This document shows, piece by piece, positions 52,493 through 64,000 of a DNA stretch of 64,000 bases (positions within the stretch are counted from its first letter, which is position 1; the number at the start of each line of letters is the position of its first letter). The DNA comes from Alcaligenaceae bacterium. GTDB taxonomy: Bacteria > Pseudomonadota > Gammaproteobacteria > Burkholderiales > Burkholderiaceae_B. Below the pieces are notes generated by a model. The model saw only the letters and a list, made by a program, of their open reading frames with translations, made no database searches and was not told where the DNA came from. The translations under genes were made by a program, and so were the position numbers. The stretch is from contig JACCES010000007.1 in NCBI GenBank assembly GCA_013416455.1, positions 171,092 to 235,091 of the forward strand, written 5' to 3'.

Positions 52493-54274
52493 TCAGGCCG
52501 GGGCGCCGGGCTTGCGCTCCAGTTCGCACTCCGTTCTGGCTGGGGCTGATAGTTCCAGTTCGAAGCGGCGCAGTTCATCGCGGCGGAACACATGCACCGT
52601 CACGCTGTCCCCCGGCTGCCAGCGTGCCAGCAGGCTGCGCAGTGATTTTTCGTCCTGGACCCGCAGCCCGCCCACAGCCACGATGACGTCGCCGGCGGAT
52701 AGCCCGGCGCGATGGGCGGCGCCGCCTTCATGGACGGTGGCGATCGAGCATTGGCCATTGCCGTTGCGCAACCGGGCATCCAGCCCCGGGTCGCCGTCCG
52801 CCGTTTTCCAGCTCAGCGCAATGCCTTGTGGCGCCAGGAGTTCGGCCAGGGGAACGTCTTCGCGTCCGTCCGCGTATCGTGACAGAAAGCCGGTGGCGTC
52901 GAAGCCGGTGGCTTCACGTATCAGCCCGGGCATGTCCGTTTCATCCACGCCGCCGGTTTGTCCACGGTAGAAGTCACGGCCGTAGCGTTCCCACATCAGG
53001 CGCATCACGTCGTCCAGGGAGTGCGCGTTCGCGCTGGCCTCGCGTATGGCGAGGTCCAGGCCGGCGGCGACCAGGGATCCCTTGGTGTAATAGCTGACCA
53101 GGGCATTGGGTGAGTTCTCGTCCTGCTTGTAATAGCGGGTCCAGGCATCGAAGGAGCTTTCGGCAACGCTTTGCTTCAGGCGGCCGCCGCCCCTGTGCAC
53201 CATGCTGATGGTCTTTGCCAGCCTGCGTAGGTAGGCGGCTTCGTCGATGACGCCGGCCCGCAGCAGGAACAGGTCGTCGTAGTAGGAAGTGAAGCCTTCG
53301 AACACCCACAGCAGCCGGGTGTGGTTTTCGCGGCCGAGGTCATAGGGGGCGAACGCCCGCGGCTTGATGCGCTTGACATTCCATGTGTGGAAGTATTCAT
53401 GGCTGACCAAGCCCAGAAAGTTCTCATAGCCTTCGCCGGCATCCGGGCGGCCGCGCGCGGGCAGGTCATTGCGGGCGCACATCAGCGCAGTGGACGCCCG
53501 GTGCTCCAGGCCGCCGTAGCCGTCGCCCGTCACCATGGTCATGAAGACATACCGCCCGCCGCTGTCCAGGAAGGGGGCCCTGCGGCTTTCCGGTTCGAAG
53601 AAGGCAATCTGCGCTTCGCAGATGCGGCGCGTGTCTTCGGCAATGCGTTCGAGGTCCAGGTTCGGCGCAATGCCGGTGAACACCATTTCGTGGCGGGCGC
53701 CGCAGGCTTCGAAGGCCACGACTTGCGGCGTGCCCATTTCCACAGGGTGGTCGATCAGCGCATCGTAGTCGGGGGCCAAGTACATGCCGAAGCCATGGCG
53801 CGGCGCCTCCAGGTCGTGGCCGGCGGCTTCGGGCAGCGATGTGTGTACGGTCCAGTTGGCCAGGCCGGCCGGTGCGTGCAGCAACACGTGGCAGGGCTGA
53901 TGTTCCTGGCCCTCGACCGCCAGGAACACGCTGGTGCCATTGAAAAAGGCATGGGTTTCGTCGACATGCGCGCCCCGCACGGACAGGTCCCACGCATAGA
54001 CGACGTACTGCACGACCAGCGGCCCCTGGCATGGTTCGCAGCGCCAGCTGTGGTTGCCCGTCTTCACGATGCCGATTGGACGCTTGCCGCTGTGCGCGTC
54101 TATCGTTTCGACTTGGCGGGCGAAATCTCGAATAAGATAGCTGCCTGGAATCCACGCCGGAAGTGCGAGCTTCTGCCCTTCCGGGTCGGGGTTGGCAATG
54201 GTCAATGTGATGCGTAGCCGGTGGCCGGCGAGGTCGTGCGGCACCAGCGCATAGAGAATGGATTCGGTTTTCAT
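52493..54274 (-). CDS. M61-family glycyl aminopeptidase with C-terminal PDZ domain
   Basis: 593 residues, no signal peptide. Zinc motif [14 protein letters not shown] followed by [10 protein letters not shown] supplies the third ligand; the N-terminal part is the M61 domain. A PDZ domain occupies about 500-580 ([16 protein letters not shown]). Family members cleave N-terminal Gly/Ala. Role here is unassigned. Confidence 0.92.
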   Translation of the reverse strand: MKTESILYALVPHDLAGHRLRITLTIANPDPEGQKLALPAWIPGSYLIRDFARQVETIDAHSGKRPIGIVKTGNHSWRCEPCQGPLVVQYVVYAWDLSVRGAHVDETHAFFNGTSVFLAVEGQEHQPCHVLLHAPAGLANWTVHTSLPEAAGHDLEAPRHGFGMYLAPDYDALIDHPVEMGTPQVVAFEACGARHEMVFTGIAPNLDLERIAEDTRRICEAQIAFFEPESRRAPFLDSGGRYVFMTMVTGDGYGGLEHRASTALMCARNDLPARGRPDAGEGYENFLGLVSHEYFHTWNVKRIKPRAFAPYDLGRENHTRLLWVFEGFTSYYDDLFLLRAGVIDEAAYLRRLAKTISMVHRGGGRLKQSVAESSFDAWTRYYKQDENSPNALVSYYTKGSLVAAGLDLAIREASANAHSLDDVMRLMWERYGRDFYRGQTGGVDETDMPGLIREATGFDATGFLSRYADGREDVPLAELLAPQGIALSWKTADGDPGLDARLRNGNGQCSIATVHEGGAAHRAGLSAGDVIVAVGGLRVQDEKSLRSLLARWQPGDSVTVHVFRRDELRRFELELSAPARTECELERKPGAPA

Positions 54275-54306
54275 TCCTCAATATTAACGTCATGCAAGGA
54301 GACGGT

Positions 54307-55083
54307 ATGAATGCACCTATGGTGAAGACGGAAGTTCGTGGGCGCGTGGCTCTGATCACGCTCGACAGGCCCAAGGCCCTGAATGCGTTGAGCAATGAGC
54401 TCATCGACGAATTGGCGGAAGCCCTGCGCAAGTTCGATGCCGACGAAGGCATTGGCGCCATTGTGCTGACGGGTTCGGAAAAGGCCTTCGCGGCGGGTGC
54501 CGATATCGCGGCCATGCAGGGCTGGGGCTACGTCGACGTCTATAAGCAGGACTATCTGGGGGGCAACTGGGAATCGCTCAAGCGGATCCGCAAGCCCATC
54601 GTTGCCGCGGTGGCCGGCTATGCGCTCGGCGGTGGCTGCGAGCTGGCCATGCTGTGCGATTTCATCATCGCGGCCGACAATGCCAAATTCGGCCAGCCCG
54701 AGATCAAGCTGGGCGTCATTCCGGGCCTGGGCGGCACCCAGCGCCTGCCTCGTGCGATCGGCAAGGCCAAGGCCATGGATCTGGCGCTCACCGGCCGCAT
54801 GATGGATGCCGATGAAGCCGAGCGTTCCGGCCTGGTCGCCCGTGTCGTGCCTCTCGATCGTCTGCTGGAAGAAGCCATGCAGGCGGCTGAAACGATCGCG
54901 TCGTATTCCCTGCCTTCGGTCATGATGGCGAAGGAATGCGTCAATGCCGCTTACGAGGGCACGCTCAACGAGACGCTCATGTACGAGCGCCGGAATTTCC
55001 ATGCCCTGTTTGCGACAGAGGACCAGAAAGAAGGCATGCAGGCTTTCGTCGAGAAGCGCAAGCCCGTGTTCAAGCACCAGTAA
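54307..55083 (+). CDS. Enoyl-CoA hydratase
   Basis: 258 residues from ATG 54307 with AAGGAG upstream (frame open from 54292). Crotonase signatures: [26 protein letters not shown] and [15 protein letters not shown]; both catalytic Glu positions are in place. Hydrates enoyl-CoA in fatty acid or amino acid breakdown; resembles short-chain enoyl-CoA hydratases. Confidence 0.94.
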   Translation: MNAPMVKTEVRGRVALITLDRPKALNALSNELIDELAEALRKFDADEGIGAIVLTGSEKAFAAGADIAAMQGWGYVDVYKQDYLGGNWESLKRIRKPIVAAVAGYALGGGCELAMLCDFIIAADNAKFGQPEIKLGVIPGLGGTQRLPRAIGKAKAMDLALTGRMMDADEAERSGLVARVVPLDRLLEEAMQAAETIASYSLPSVMMAKECVNAAYEGTLNETLMYERRNFHALFATEDQKEGMQAFVEKRKPVFKHQ

Positions 55084-55150
55084 GAACCAGGGGATGTGCG
55101 GCCGGCGTGGCATTCCGGCCGCACACTGTTGGATTTGCAACGCGGCCCGC

Positions 55151-55180
55151 TTGCTTGGGATTCTTGAAAAACGCTATACT
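55151..55180 (+). promoter_or_regulatory. Promoter of the atp operon
   Basis: TTGCTT (55151-55156) and TATACT (55175-55180), spacer 18. It is about 330 nt from the atpI start; the leader has two CTTTACGGCGG copies (55291-55301, 55306-55316) and related GGGCTT.AAGG units. No gene is visible in 55084-55516. Confidence 0.7.
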
Positions 55181-55516
55181 CCTTGGGTTTGCCGCTTGGA
55201 GTTTGACGCCTGGGCAAGTGAAAGAGTCTTACGGGAACCTTTAAGAAACCTTACGGTGGGCTTTAAGGAACGGGGCTTCAAGGGCACGGGCTTTACGGCG
55301 GGGGACTTTACGGCGGTCTGCAAAATATTGCGGCCGAAGCGGGTGTTGCGGATGTTGTAGCCGCACTGCAGCCGCCCCTGCAAGCGGAACCCAGGCAGGA
55401 ACGTGGTTTCTAGGGCTTTGACGGGATTCGGGCTGGTTGGTTCGGGTTTTCCGGGTTTACCCCGAGAACGGATTCCGGCGGGGCTGCAAGTGGGTGCGAA
55501 CCCAAAGGTGTACAGC

Positions 55517-55939
55517 GTGGAAGAACATTCCCCGATCGTGCTGACTGACGCGGAACGCGCAAGAATCGGTCAGCGCGCCAGCCAGGGGCTCGTCAGGGCG
55601 CTGGTTGCGCAGGCAGGCATGGCCGTGTTCGCAATCGTGCTTTCCGGTCTGGTGGCGGGTGGCAATGCGGCATTGTCGGCATTGGTCGGCGCGGCGGCGT
55701 ATTTCGTTCCGAACGCGCTTTTCGCCCTGCGCCTGCTTGCCGGGATGTTCGGCCCAATGAAGTCCGGGCCCATGGCATTTTTCTGGGGCGAGGCTTTCAA
55801 GCTGAGTACCGCCATTCTCATTCTCGGGCTTGCCGCCTGGAAAGGGGAGGGCTGGCTGGTCTGGCCGGCGTTGCTGCTGGGCCTGCTGTGTGTGTTGAAA
55901 GGATACGTGTTGCTGCTGGCTTTTCGCAAGTTGCCGTAG
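55517..55939 (+). CDS. atpI: ATP synthase subunit I (AtpI-like)
   Basis: 140 residues from GTG 55517, chosen because AAAGG lies 8 nt upstream; the frame is open to a GTG at 55403. Four hydrophobic segments with FVPNALFALRLL and a GPMAFFWGEAFKLSTAI stretch typical of AtpI. Assists c-ring assembly. First gene of the atp operon. Start is uncertain. Confidence 0.85.
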   Translation: MEEHSPIVLTDAERARIGQRASQGLVRALVAQAGMAVFAIVLSGLVAGGNAALSALVGAAAYFVPNALFALRLLAGMFGPMKSGPMAFFWGEAFKLSTAILILGLAAWKGEGWLVWPALLLGLLCVLKGYVLLLAFRKLP

Positions 55940-55996
55940 CAGCATCAATTGGTTTCGGGGAATTCTCCGGTTTGCGTTTACAGGATAAGGTTTCAG

Positions 55997-56878
55997 ATGG
56001 CTGCCGCTACTGATGTTTCGCCCCAGTCTTACTACATCCAGCATCACCTCGTTCACCTGAACAACATAGGTGAAAAGCAATCAGCCGTTGCCAATTTCGG
56101 CGTCATCAACTACGACTCGCTGTTCTGGTCGATACTCATGGGAGTGATCGTCCTGTTCTTTCTGTGGCGTGCCGCTTCCCGCGTGACCTCGGGTGTTCCG
56201 GGCCGCATGCAGGTTGCCGTTGAAATGCTGGTCGACATGGTCGAAGACCAGGCCAAGGGCATCGTCCCCAACGAGAACAGCCGCCGTTTCGTATCGCCGC
56301 TGGCGCTCACCATATTCCTCTGGATCATCCTCATGAACACGCTCGACCTGGTTCCGGTCGATCTGATGCCCTGGATACTGAAGGTGACGGGCCTGGGCGC
56401 CGACTACGGCGATCCCGTGTACTACCACCGTATTCTTCCCACCGCCGATCTCAACATCACCATAGGCATGTCCCTGGGGGTGTTGCTGCTGATGATCTAT
56501 TACGGCATCAAGATCAAGAAGCCCGGCGGTTTCGTCAAAGAACTGTTCAGCGCTCCGTTCCACGGTCATGGCATTGCGGTCCTGCTTCTGGCGCCGTTCA
56601 ATCTGCTCATGAATCTCATCGAGTATGCGGCGAAAACCGTTTCGCTCGGGATGCGGCTGTTCGGCAACATGTTTGCCGGCGAACTGATTTTCATGTTGAT
56701 CGCCCTGCTCGGCGGTGCATGGACTGGTTTTAATGGTGCAAGCCTCGGGCTGGGTCTCGGCCATATTCTGGCCGGTACGGTGTGGGCGATCTTCCACATC
56801 CTGATCGTGCTGCTGCAAGGCTTCATCTTCATGATGCTTACCCTCGTATACGTTGGGCAGGCTCACGAAGGCCATTAA
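55997..56878 (+). CDS. atpB: ATP synthase F0 subunit a
   Basis: 293 residues from ATG 55997. Five to six membrane helices; the essential Arg is in [12 protein letters not shown]. Forms the proton half-channels against the c-ring. Confidence 0.97.
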   Translation: MAAATDVSPQSYYIQHHLVHLNNIGEKQSAVANFGVINYDSLFWSILMGVIVLFFLWRAASRVTSGVPGRMQVAVEMLVDMVEDQAKGIVPNENSRRFVSPLALTIFLWIILMNTLDLVPVDLMPWILKVTGLGADYGDPVYYHRILPTADLNITIGMSLGVLLLMIYYGIKIKKPGGFVKELFSAPFHGHGIAVLLLAPFNLLMNLIEYAAKTVSLGMRLFGNMFAGELIFMLIALLGGAWTGFNGASLGLGLGHILAGTVWAIFHILIVLLQGFIFMMLTLVYVGQAHEGH

Positions 56879-56963
56879 GGCAATCCGTCCCGGGAGACTT
56901 TCCCCCCTCCCTGGCCGGACACGCAGGCTTGCCACCTGCAATGCAGTTTCTTCGACTATTTGA

Positions 56964-57239
<276 letters not shown>

Positions 57240-57363
57240 TGAAGGCAGCCCGCAATGTTTGCGGGAAAGCGGCCGCGGGCGCATCCGGGTGCGCCTCTGC
57301 GGCATGGACATTAGTCGTCGGCGGCCACCGCTCGGCGCTAAGAGGTATTAAAGGGAAACGACC

Positions 57364-57834
57364 GTGAATTTAAACGCGACTCTCTTTTTCCAGATGATCG
57401 TGTTTTTCGTGCTGGCGTGGTTTACGATGAAGTTCATCTGGCCACCCCTCACGAAGGCGATGGACGACCGCCGCCAGAAGATCGCTGATGGTCTGGCGGC
57501 AGCTGACAAGGGCAAGGCTGATCTGGCCCAGGCACAGGCACGCATCAACCTGATCGAGGCCAACGCCAAGAACGACAACCATGCGCGCATGGTCGAAGCC
57601 GAAAAGCAGGCAGCCGTCATCATCGATCAGGCTCGTCGGGAAGCAGAATCCGAAAAGGCCCGCATTCTGGCGCAGGCCCAGCAGGACGCGGCGCAGGAAG
57701 TGCAGCGCGCCCGCGAGGCACTGCGTGCCGACGTGGCGGCGCTGGCCGTCCGGGGCGCCGAACAGATTCTGAAGCGTGAAGTCGACGCCAATGCTCATGC
57801 CGGGCTGCTCGACCAGCTCAAGGCGCAACTGTAA
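57364..57834 (+). CDS. atpF: ATP synthase F0 subunit b
   Basis: 156 residues from GTG 57364 behind AAGGGA. One N-terminal membrane helix (about 6-26), then a long charged coiled coil. Peripheral stalk. About 125 bp of leader separates it from atpE. Confidence 0.96.
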   Translation: MNLNATLFFQMIVFFVLAWFTMKFIWPPLTKAMDDRRQKIADGLAAADKGKADLAQAQARINLIEANAKNDNHARMVEAEKQAAVIIDQARREAESEKARILAQAQQDAAQEVQRAREALRADVAALAVRGAEQILKREVDANAHAGLLDQLKAQL

Positions 57835-57848
57835 ATTCAGGATAAGCC

Positions 57849-58388
57849 ATGGCTGAACTATCGACTATCGCCCGACCGTATGCCGAAGCGCTTTTCGCCT
57901 CGGCACGGGACGACCAGGCAGCCCTGGCGGCCTGGTCCACTCTGCTCTCCGAGCTTGCCGCGCTGGCGAGCATCGACGATGTGCGCGAGGCTTTGACCGA
58001 TCCGCGGCTGAATGCCGCAAAACGCATCGAGCTGTTCACGGGTCTGGTCAAGTCCCCGTTGTCCGCCGCTGCGCGCAACTTTATTGAATTGCTGATCGAT
58101 AACCACCGCATCCTGGTCCTGCCTCAGGTTGCCGAGCAGTTCGAGCTGCTGAAGAATCAGCTCGAGGGTACCGCACTGGCCGAAATTTCCAGTGCCTTCC
58201 CCATCAGCGACGAGCAGGTCCAGCAACTCGTTGCCGGGCTCGAAAAAAAGTTCGGCCTCAAGCTCAAGCCGGCCGTCACCGTTGATCCCGAATTGATCGG
58301 CGGTGTGCGAGTGGTCGTGGGCGACCAGGTACTTGACACTTCGGTGCAGGCCCAATTGGCCCGCATGCGCGATACGCTGGCGGCCTGA
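57849..58388 (+). CDS. atpH: ATP synthase F1 subunit delta
   Basis: 179 residues: [15 protein letters not shown] start, then [10 protein letters not shown] and [18 protein letters not shown] end, standard OSCP/delta. Links the peripheral stalk to F1. Confidence 0.96.
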   Translation: MAELSTIARPYAEALFASARDDQAALAAWSTLLSELAALASIDDVREALTDPRLNAAKRIELFTGLVKSPLSAAARNFIELLIDNHRILVLPQVAEQFELLKNQLEGTALAEISSAFPISDEQVQQLVAGLEKKFGLKLKPAVTVDPELIGGVRVVVGDQVLDTSVQAQLARMRDTLAA

Positions 58389-58422
58389 CGGGCGCCAGAT
58401 AACAGGATTCAGGAGTCTGAAC

Positions 58423-59964
58423 ATGCAACTTAACCCGTCCGAGATCAGCGAACTGCTCAAGGCCCGTATCGAAGGCCTGGGCGCATCGACCGATGTTCGC
58501 ACGCAAGGCACGGTCGTTTCCGTGACCGACGGTATTTGCCGCATCCACGGCCTGTCCGATGTGATGCAGGGCGAAATGCTCGAATTTCCCAACAACGTTT
58601 TCGGCCTGGCACTGAACCTCGAGCGCGACTCCGTCGGCGCCGTGGTGCTGGGGGACTACACCGGCGTGTCGGAAGGCGACCCGGTCAAGACCACAGGCCG
58701 GATTCTGGAAGTCCCGGTCGGCCCGGAACTGCGCGGCCGCGTCGTTGACGCGCTGGGCGCGCCCATCGACGGCAAGGGCCCCATCAATGCCCAGCGGACC
58801 GACGTCATCGAAAAGGTCGCTCCGGGCGTGATCGCCCGTAAGTCCGTGTCGCAGCCGCTGCAGACCGGCACCAAGGCCATCGATGCCATGGTGCCCATCG
58901 GCCGCGGGCAGCGCGAGCTCATCATTGGCGACCGCCAGACAGGCAAGACAGCCGTTGCGGTCGACACCATCATCGCCCAGAAGGGTCAGGGTGTCACCTG
59001 CGTCTACGTCGCGATCGGCCAGAAGGCCTCCACCATCGCCAACGTGGTCCGCAAGCTCGAAGAGCACGGCGCACTCGAATACACCATCATCGTGGCCGCC
59101 GCGGCCTCCGAATCGGCTGCCATGCAGTACATTTCGGCCTATTCCGGCTGCACCATGGGCGAATACTTCCGCGATCGCGGCGAAGACGCCCTGATCATTT
59201 ACGATGACCTCACCAAGCAGGCCTGGGCCTATCGCCAGGTTTCGCTGCTGCTGCGCCGCCCTCCCGGCCGCGAAGCCTACCCCGGCGACGTCTTCTATCT
59301 GCACTCCCGCCTGCTCGAGCGCGCCGCCCGGGTGAACGAGGACTACGTCGAAAGCCTGACCAACGGCGAAGTCAAGGGCAAGACCGGCTCTCTCACCGCG
59401 CTGCCCATCATCGAGACGCAGGCTGGCGACGTTTCAGCCTTCGTTCCGACGAACGTGATTTCCATTACCGACGGCCAGATCTTCCTGGAATCCGATCTGT
59501 TCAACGCTGGCATCCGGCCCGCCATCAACGCCGGTATTTCGGTGTCGCGCGTCGGTGGCGCCGCCCAGACCAAGGTCATCAAGAAGCTGTCGGGCGGTAT
59601 TCGTACCGACCTGGCCCAGTATCGTGAACTGGCCGCTTTCGCGCAGTTCGCCTCCGACCTCGATGACGCCACCCGCCGTCAGCTCGAGCGCGGCAAGCGC
59701 GTGGTCGAACTGCTGAAGCAGCCTCAGTATCAGCCGCAGCTGGTGTGGGAACAGGCCGTTTCGCTGTACGCAGTCAACAATGGGCATCTCGACGACCTCG
59801 AAGTCGAACAGATCCTGTCGTTCGAAAAGGCGCTGAAGGACTACCTGAAGTCGAAGCATGAAGGGCTCGTCAACCGCGTCCAGGATACGAAGGAACTGTC
59901 CAAGGACGACGAGGCTGAGCTGGTTTCGGCGATTCAGGACTTCAAGAAGCACGGAGCTTTTTGA
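58423..59964 (+). CDS. atpA: ATP synthase F1 subunit alpha
   Basis: 513 residues from ATG 58423, behind AGGAG; an upstream-extended frame is rejected. Walker [12 protein letters not shown]; ends [17 protein letters not shown]. Non-catalytic nucleotide subunit of F1. Confidence 0.98.
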   Translation: MQLNPSEISELLKARIEGLGASTDVRTQGTVVSVTDGICRIHGLSDVMQGEMLEFPNNVFGLALNLERDSVGAVVLGDYTGVSEGDPVKTTGRILEVPVGPELRGRVVDALGAPIDGKGPINAQRTDVIEKVAPGVIARKSVSQPLQTGTKAIDAMVPIGRGQRELIIGDRQTGKTAVAVDTIIAQKGQGVTCVYVAIGQKASTIANVVRKLEEHGALEYTIIVAAAASESAAMQYISAYSGCTMGEYFRDRGEDALIIYDDLTKQAWAYRQVSLLLRRPPGREAYPGDVFYLHSRLLERAARVNEDYVESLTNGEVKGKTGSLTALPIIETQAGDVSAFVPTNVISITDGQIFLESDLFNAGIRPAINAGISVSRVGGAAQTKVIKKLSGGIRTDLAQYRELAAFAQFASDLDDATRRQLERGKRVVELLKQPQYQPQLVWEQAVSLYAVNNGHLDDLEVEQILSFEKALKDYLKSKHEGLVNRVQDTKELSKDDEAELVSAIQDFKKHGAF

Positions 59965-60065
59965 TCCAGGCTGGCAAAGGGTGGGGAAGCTGAAAGGCTT
60001 CCCGTCTACATGCCTGGCAGCGTCTCCTCAGTGAGCCTGCCATAACGCCTTCTCAGGAAACAGCA

Positions 60066-60971
60066 ATGGCCGGAATCAAGGAAATTCGAAACAAGATCAA
60101 GAGCGTGCAGAACACGCGAAAGATCACCAAAGCCATGGAGATGGTCGCGGCATCGAAGATGCGCAAGGCGCAGGACCGCATGCGCGCCGGGCGTCCGTAT
60201 GCGACCAAGGTCCGGGATATCGCCGCCAATCTCATGCATGCGCATCCCGACTACAAGCACCCATACATGGTCGAGCGCGCCATTCGCGCCGCGGGTGTGG
60301 TGGTCGTGACCACCGACAAGGGTCTGTGCGGCGGCCTCAACACCAACATCATGCGCCTGGTGCTGGCCCGTTACAAAGAGTTCCAGCAGCAGGGCTTCGA
60401 CGTGCAGTTCACGGCGCTGGGCAGCAAGGGGGCGGGTACGCTCGGCCGTATCGATGCGAAGGTCGTCTCCCAGGAAGTGCAGCTCGGAGACCGCCCGAAC
60501 CTCGAGCGCCTGATCGGTGCGATGAAGGTGCAGCTCGACGATTTCATCGATGGCAAGATCGATGCCGTGTACCTGGCCACCAACCGTTTCGTGAACACCA
60601 TGAAGCAGGAGCCCGTGTTCGTGCGCCTGCTGCCGCTGCCCAGTGGGCTGGCGGATCCCTTCCAGTCTGAAGAAGGCGATCCAGCCTCCAATGGCGTGGC
60701 CAGTTCGCAGTATGGCTGGGACTACATCTACGAGCCCGACGCCAAGGCGGTCATCGACGACCTTCTCATGCGCTATGTCGAGGGCCTGGTTTACCAGGCC
60801 GTCGCCGAGAACATGGCTTCCGAGCAGTCCGCCCGGATGGTGGCCATGAAGGCGGCGTCCGACAACGCCAAGAAAGTCATCGAAGATCTGCAGCTGGTCT
60901 ACAACAAGACCCGCCAGGCGGCCATTACCAAAGAAATTTCGGAAATCGTGGGGGGCGCTGCCGCGGTCTGA
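60066..60971 (+). CDS. atpG: ATP synthase F1 subunit gamma
   Basis: 301 residues: [23 protein letters not shown] start and [20 protein letters not shown] end. Forms the central rotor shaft. Follows atpA after about 100 bp. Confidence 0.98.
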   Translation: MAGIKEIRNKIKSVQNTRKITKAMEMVAASKMRKAQDRMRAGRPYATKVRDIAANLMHAHPDYKHPYMVERAIRAAGVVVVTTDKGLCGGLNTNIMRLVLARYKEFQQQGFDVQFTALGSKGAGTLGRIDAKVVSQEVQLGDRPNLERLIGAMKVQLDDFIDGKIDAVYLATNRFVNTMKQEPVFVRLLPLPSGLADPFQSEEGDPASNGVASSQYGWDYIYEPDAKAVIDDLLMRYVEGLVYQAVAENMASEQSARMVAMKAASDNAKKVIEDLQLVYNKTRQAAITKEISEIVGGAAAV

Positions 60972-61000
60972 TGATCCGGCATCCCGTCAAAGATATTTAG

Positions 61001-62434
<1,434 letters not shown>

Positions 62435-62443
62435 GGATCGAAT

Positions 62444-62872
62444 ATGGCCTACCTGCAAGTTGATGTCGTCAGTGCGGAAGAGCAGCTTTTTCGCGGCGAA
62501 GCCAAATTCGTCGCGCTGCCTGGCGAAGCCGGCGAGCTGGGCATACTGCCCGGGCATACTCCGCTCATTTCGCGGATACGCCCGGGTACGGTGAAGATCG
62601 TGGCTCCCGACGACACCGAAGTGACCATCTTCGTGGCCGGCGGGATCCTGGAAGTCCAGCCTGGTGGCGTGACCGTTCTGTCCGATACGGCGATTCGCGC
62701 CGAAGATCTGGATGAGGCCAAGGCAATCGAAGCGCGCAAGCGCGCCGAGGAAAGTCTGACCAAGGCCAAGGACAAGGCGGATATCGCCGTGGTGGAAGCC
62801 GAGCTGGCCATGCTCGCGGCGCAGGCTGCCGCGGCTCGCAAGTTCGGTAATCGCGGCGGCAGCCGTCACTGA
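62444..62872 (+). CDS. atpC: ATP synthase F1 subunit epsilon
   Basis: 142 residues: [20 protein letters not shown] start, [12 protein letters not shown] and a C-terminal helical hairpin. Regulatory/rotor subunit. Last gene of the operon, 9 nt after atpD. Confidence 0.97.
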   Translation: MAYLQVDVVSAEEQLFRGEAKFVALPGEAGELGILPGHTPLISRIRPGTVKIVAPDDTEVTIFVAGGILEVQPGGVTVLSDTAIRAEDLDEAKAIEARKRAEESLTKAKDKADIAVVEAELAMLAAQAAAARKFGNRGGSRH

Positions 62873-62883
62873 GCCGTCTGATT

Positions 62884-62949
62884 GATGCGGCGCCATTGCC
62901 GCATCAAGCCTGATCACCCGCCACACACATTTTGTGGCGGTTTTTTTTT
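62884..62949 (+). terminator. atp operon terminator
   Basis: Two hairpins: GATGCGG/CCGCATC at 62884-62906 (approximately), then CCGCCAC (62918-62924) with GTGGCGG (62934-62940) followed by nine Ts. The second is a strong intrinsic terminator. Confidence 0.9.
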
Positions 62950-63086
62950 GGGGCTATGGATCAAGCCGTTGCAGAGAAAGCATTCGGCTGCGTTTCATCC
63001 AGTCCAGTTGCATGTGAACGTCAAGGGGCGCTCTGAACAAGTTGAGCGGAAAGCAGGCGCTGTGACTTGTTCAGAGCTCCCCAAGC

Positions 63087-63488
63087 TCACGTGGTCTCGC
63101 GTCTTTCTATATCGGCGAGGTTTTCCGTCCACCCCAGGGCCGAGCGGGACCATACCTGTATCCGGGGGATGAGCGCCGCGCGTTCCTCAATGCAGCCAAC
63201 TCGAAGCCCATAGATTCTGGGCTCATCTGCGTCATGGACGTAAAGCGATGAGCCGCAATTCGGGCAAAATGCCTGGGCGCGCCTTGCTCCGCTGCCGCCT
63301 ATCTTCACATACACGGATGGCTGTCCGGCGAGCAGACGAAACGTCCCTTCATTTGCCTGTACGGTCACGCGATACGCGGTGCCGGTGAGTTTCTGGCAAT
63401 CAGAGCAATGGCAGATGGATGTTTTTCGCGGGTCAACTGTGGCTTCGTAGCTGATATCCCCGCAATGACAACTTCCGTGTACTTGCAT
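63087..63488 (-). CDS. GFA-family (glutathione-dependent formaldehyde-activating-like) protein
   Basis: 133 residues from ATG 63488 with AAGGA upstream. Zinc cysteines: SCHCGDIS, CHCSDCQKLTG and FCPNCGSSL, the full GFA pattern. Name aside, most members have unproven activity. Isolated gene, converging with the atp operon end. Confidence 0.9.
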   Translation of the reverse strand: MQVHGSCHCGDISYEATVDPRKTSICHCSDCQKLTGTAYRVTVQANEGTFRLLAGQPSVYVKIGGSGARRAQAFCPNCGSSLYVHDADEPRIYGLRVGCIEERAALIPRIQVWSRSALGWTENLADIERRETT

Positions 63489-63633
63489 GAAATTTCCTTG
63501 AGGCCGCCGACCTGACAGACGCGTGGCGCTGGGCGTGGTCGCGGCGAGTTGTTCAGAGCTTCCTTGCCACGCATTATTGCACTGCCGATTCAGCCCGATG
63601 CCTTTCGGCGCAAACATCGCCGCCGGCCCCCAT

Positions 63634-63663
63634 TTGCGCGTCATAAAACTTTCATGCTATATT
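63634..63663 (+). promoter_or_regulatory. Probable rRNA-type promoter
   Basis: TTGCGC (63634-63639) and TATATT (63658-63663) with an 18-nt spacer, followed by TTCGTTTCCTCGCTGATCG, a type of sequence I associate with leaders of rRNA operons in this family. A second -35 TTGACA at 63982-63987 would have its -10 beyond the window. I see no gene in 63489-64000. An rrn operon to the right is inferred. Confidence 0.4.
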
Positions 63664-64000
63664 TCGTTTCCTCGCTGATCGAGACCTAGGGTTTACCCGG
63701 GTTTTGCGGCTTCCGGTTCTTCGATTCCCGCCTCAGTTGGCGGGTGGATGGGCAGGGAGGGTCTCAGCGGGCTGGGCCGGTTCTCGGCGCAGTGGCAGGG
63801 TTCAGTGGCAGGCTTTGAAATTCGTGTTATGATTTCAGATTCTGCAGCGAGATTTACAGGCAGGTGCCGGCAAGATTATCAGCGGGCACGGGCGAAAAAA
63901 GTCTGGCGGGCGTGGGTGGTGTGGCAGTAGCGGGGATCCAACAGCGATTCCGGGTTCTGCAAAAAAACTTCCCGGGTTTGCTTGACACGCTTCAAAAACT

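Overview
The window joins an integrated conjugative element (1 to about 45,620) to ordinary chromosome (about 45,620 to 64,000). The chromosomal genes are hemA-prfA-prmC-grxD-ubiX, ttcA, folB, an M61 peptidase, an enoyl-CoA hydratase and the complete atpIBEFHAGDC operon. Gene content, protein style and high GC suggest a betaproteobacterium of the order Burkholderiales, most likely family Alcaligenaceae (Bordetella/Achromobacter relatives). This is inference from recognition; no database search was possible.

Layout of the element, left to right. (1) 69-9,240 is a copper-handling block: a Cys-rich copper storage protein, DUF2933 membrane protein, a membrane peptide, multicopper oxidase, cytochrome c, DUF411 protein, DUF3141 hydrolase-like protein, Met-rich periplasmic protein and a CopA-type ATPase. 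Three similar 16-bp dyads suggest one shared copper regulator. (2) 9,487-14,851 looks like a conjugative leading region: radC-like gene, DUF3560 gene, ssb and an SRAP gene. Inside it lies a CsoR/RcnR-type repressor with an NreB-like exporter. Two diverged ~350-bp leader repeats precede the radC and DUF3560 genes. (3) 14,852-15,401 is a gene-free hairpin-rich stretch, the best oriT candidate, followed by a MobF (TrwC/TraI-type) relaxase. (4) 18,300-21,705 is an AT-rich cargo cassette between relaxase and coupling-protein genes. It holds two overlapping reverse transcriptase genes plus a downstream non-coding stretch with an ACACACA template-like tract behind a GNRA hairpin. I read it as a DRT type 3 anti-phage system. 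(5) 21,705-26,833 has the coupling protein, a stability (Stb-like) cluster, five iterons with a DnaA box, and a TrfA-type replication initiator. (6) 26,963-39,808 is a P-type (VirB/MPF-T) type IV secretion cluster on the minus strand. It is interrupted at 32,724-33,788 by a plus-strand cargo pair (membrane protein and YfbU-domain protein). (7) 39,868-45,443 has two P4-type integrases in tandem, two toxin-antitoxin modules, an IS66 remnant and an AlpA-type regulator, ending at tRNA-Phe (45,622-45,697). A degenerate copy of the tRNA 3' end at 41,352-41,376 suggests two elements stacked in one attachment site.

The element therefore combines integration, an autonomous-looking replicon, self-transfer, copper and probably nickel resistance, stability modules and phage defence. 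The chromosome to the right encodes tetrapyrrole synthesis, translation release, Fe-S trafficking, cofactor synthesis and oxidative phosphorylation. The right edge shows promoter-like sequences that may belong to an rRNA operon starting beyond the window.
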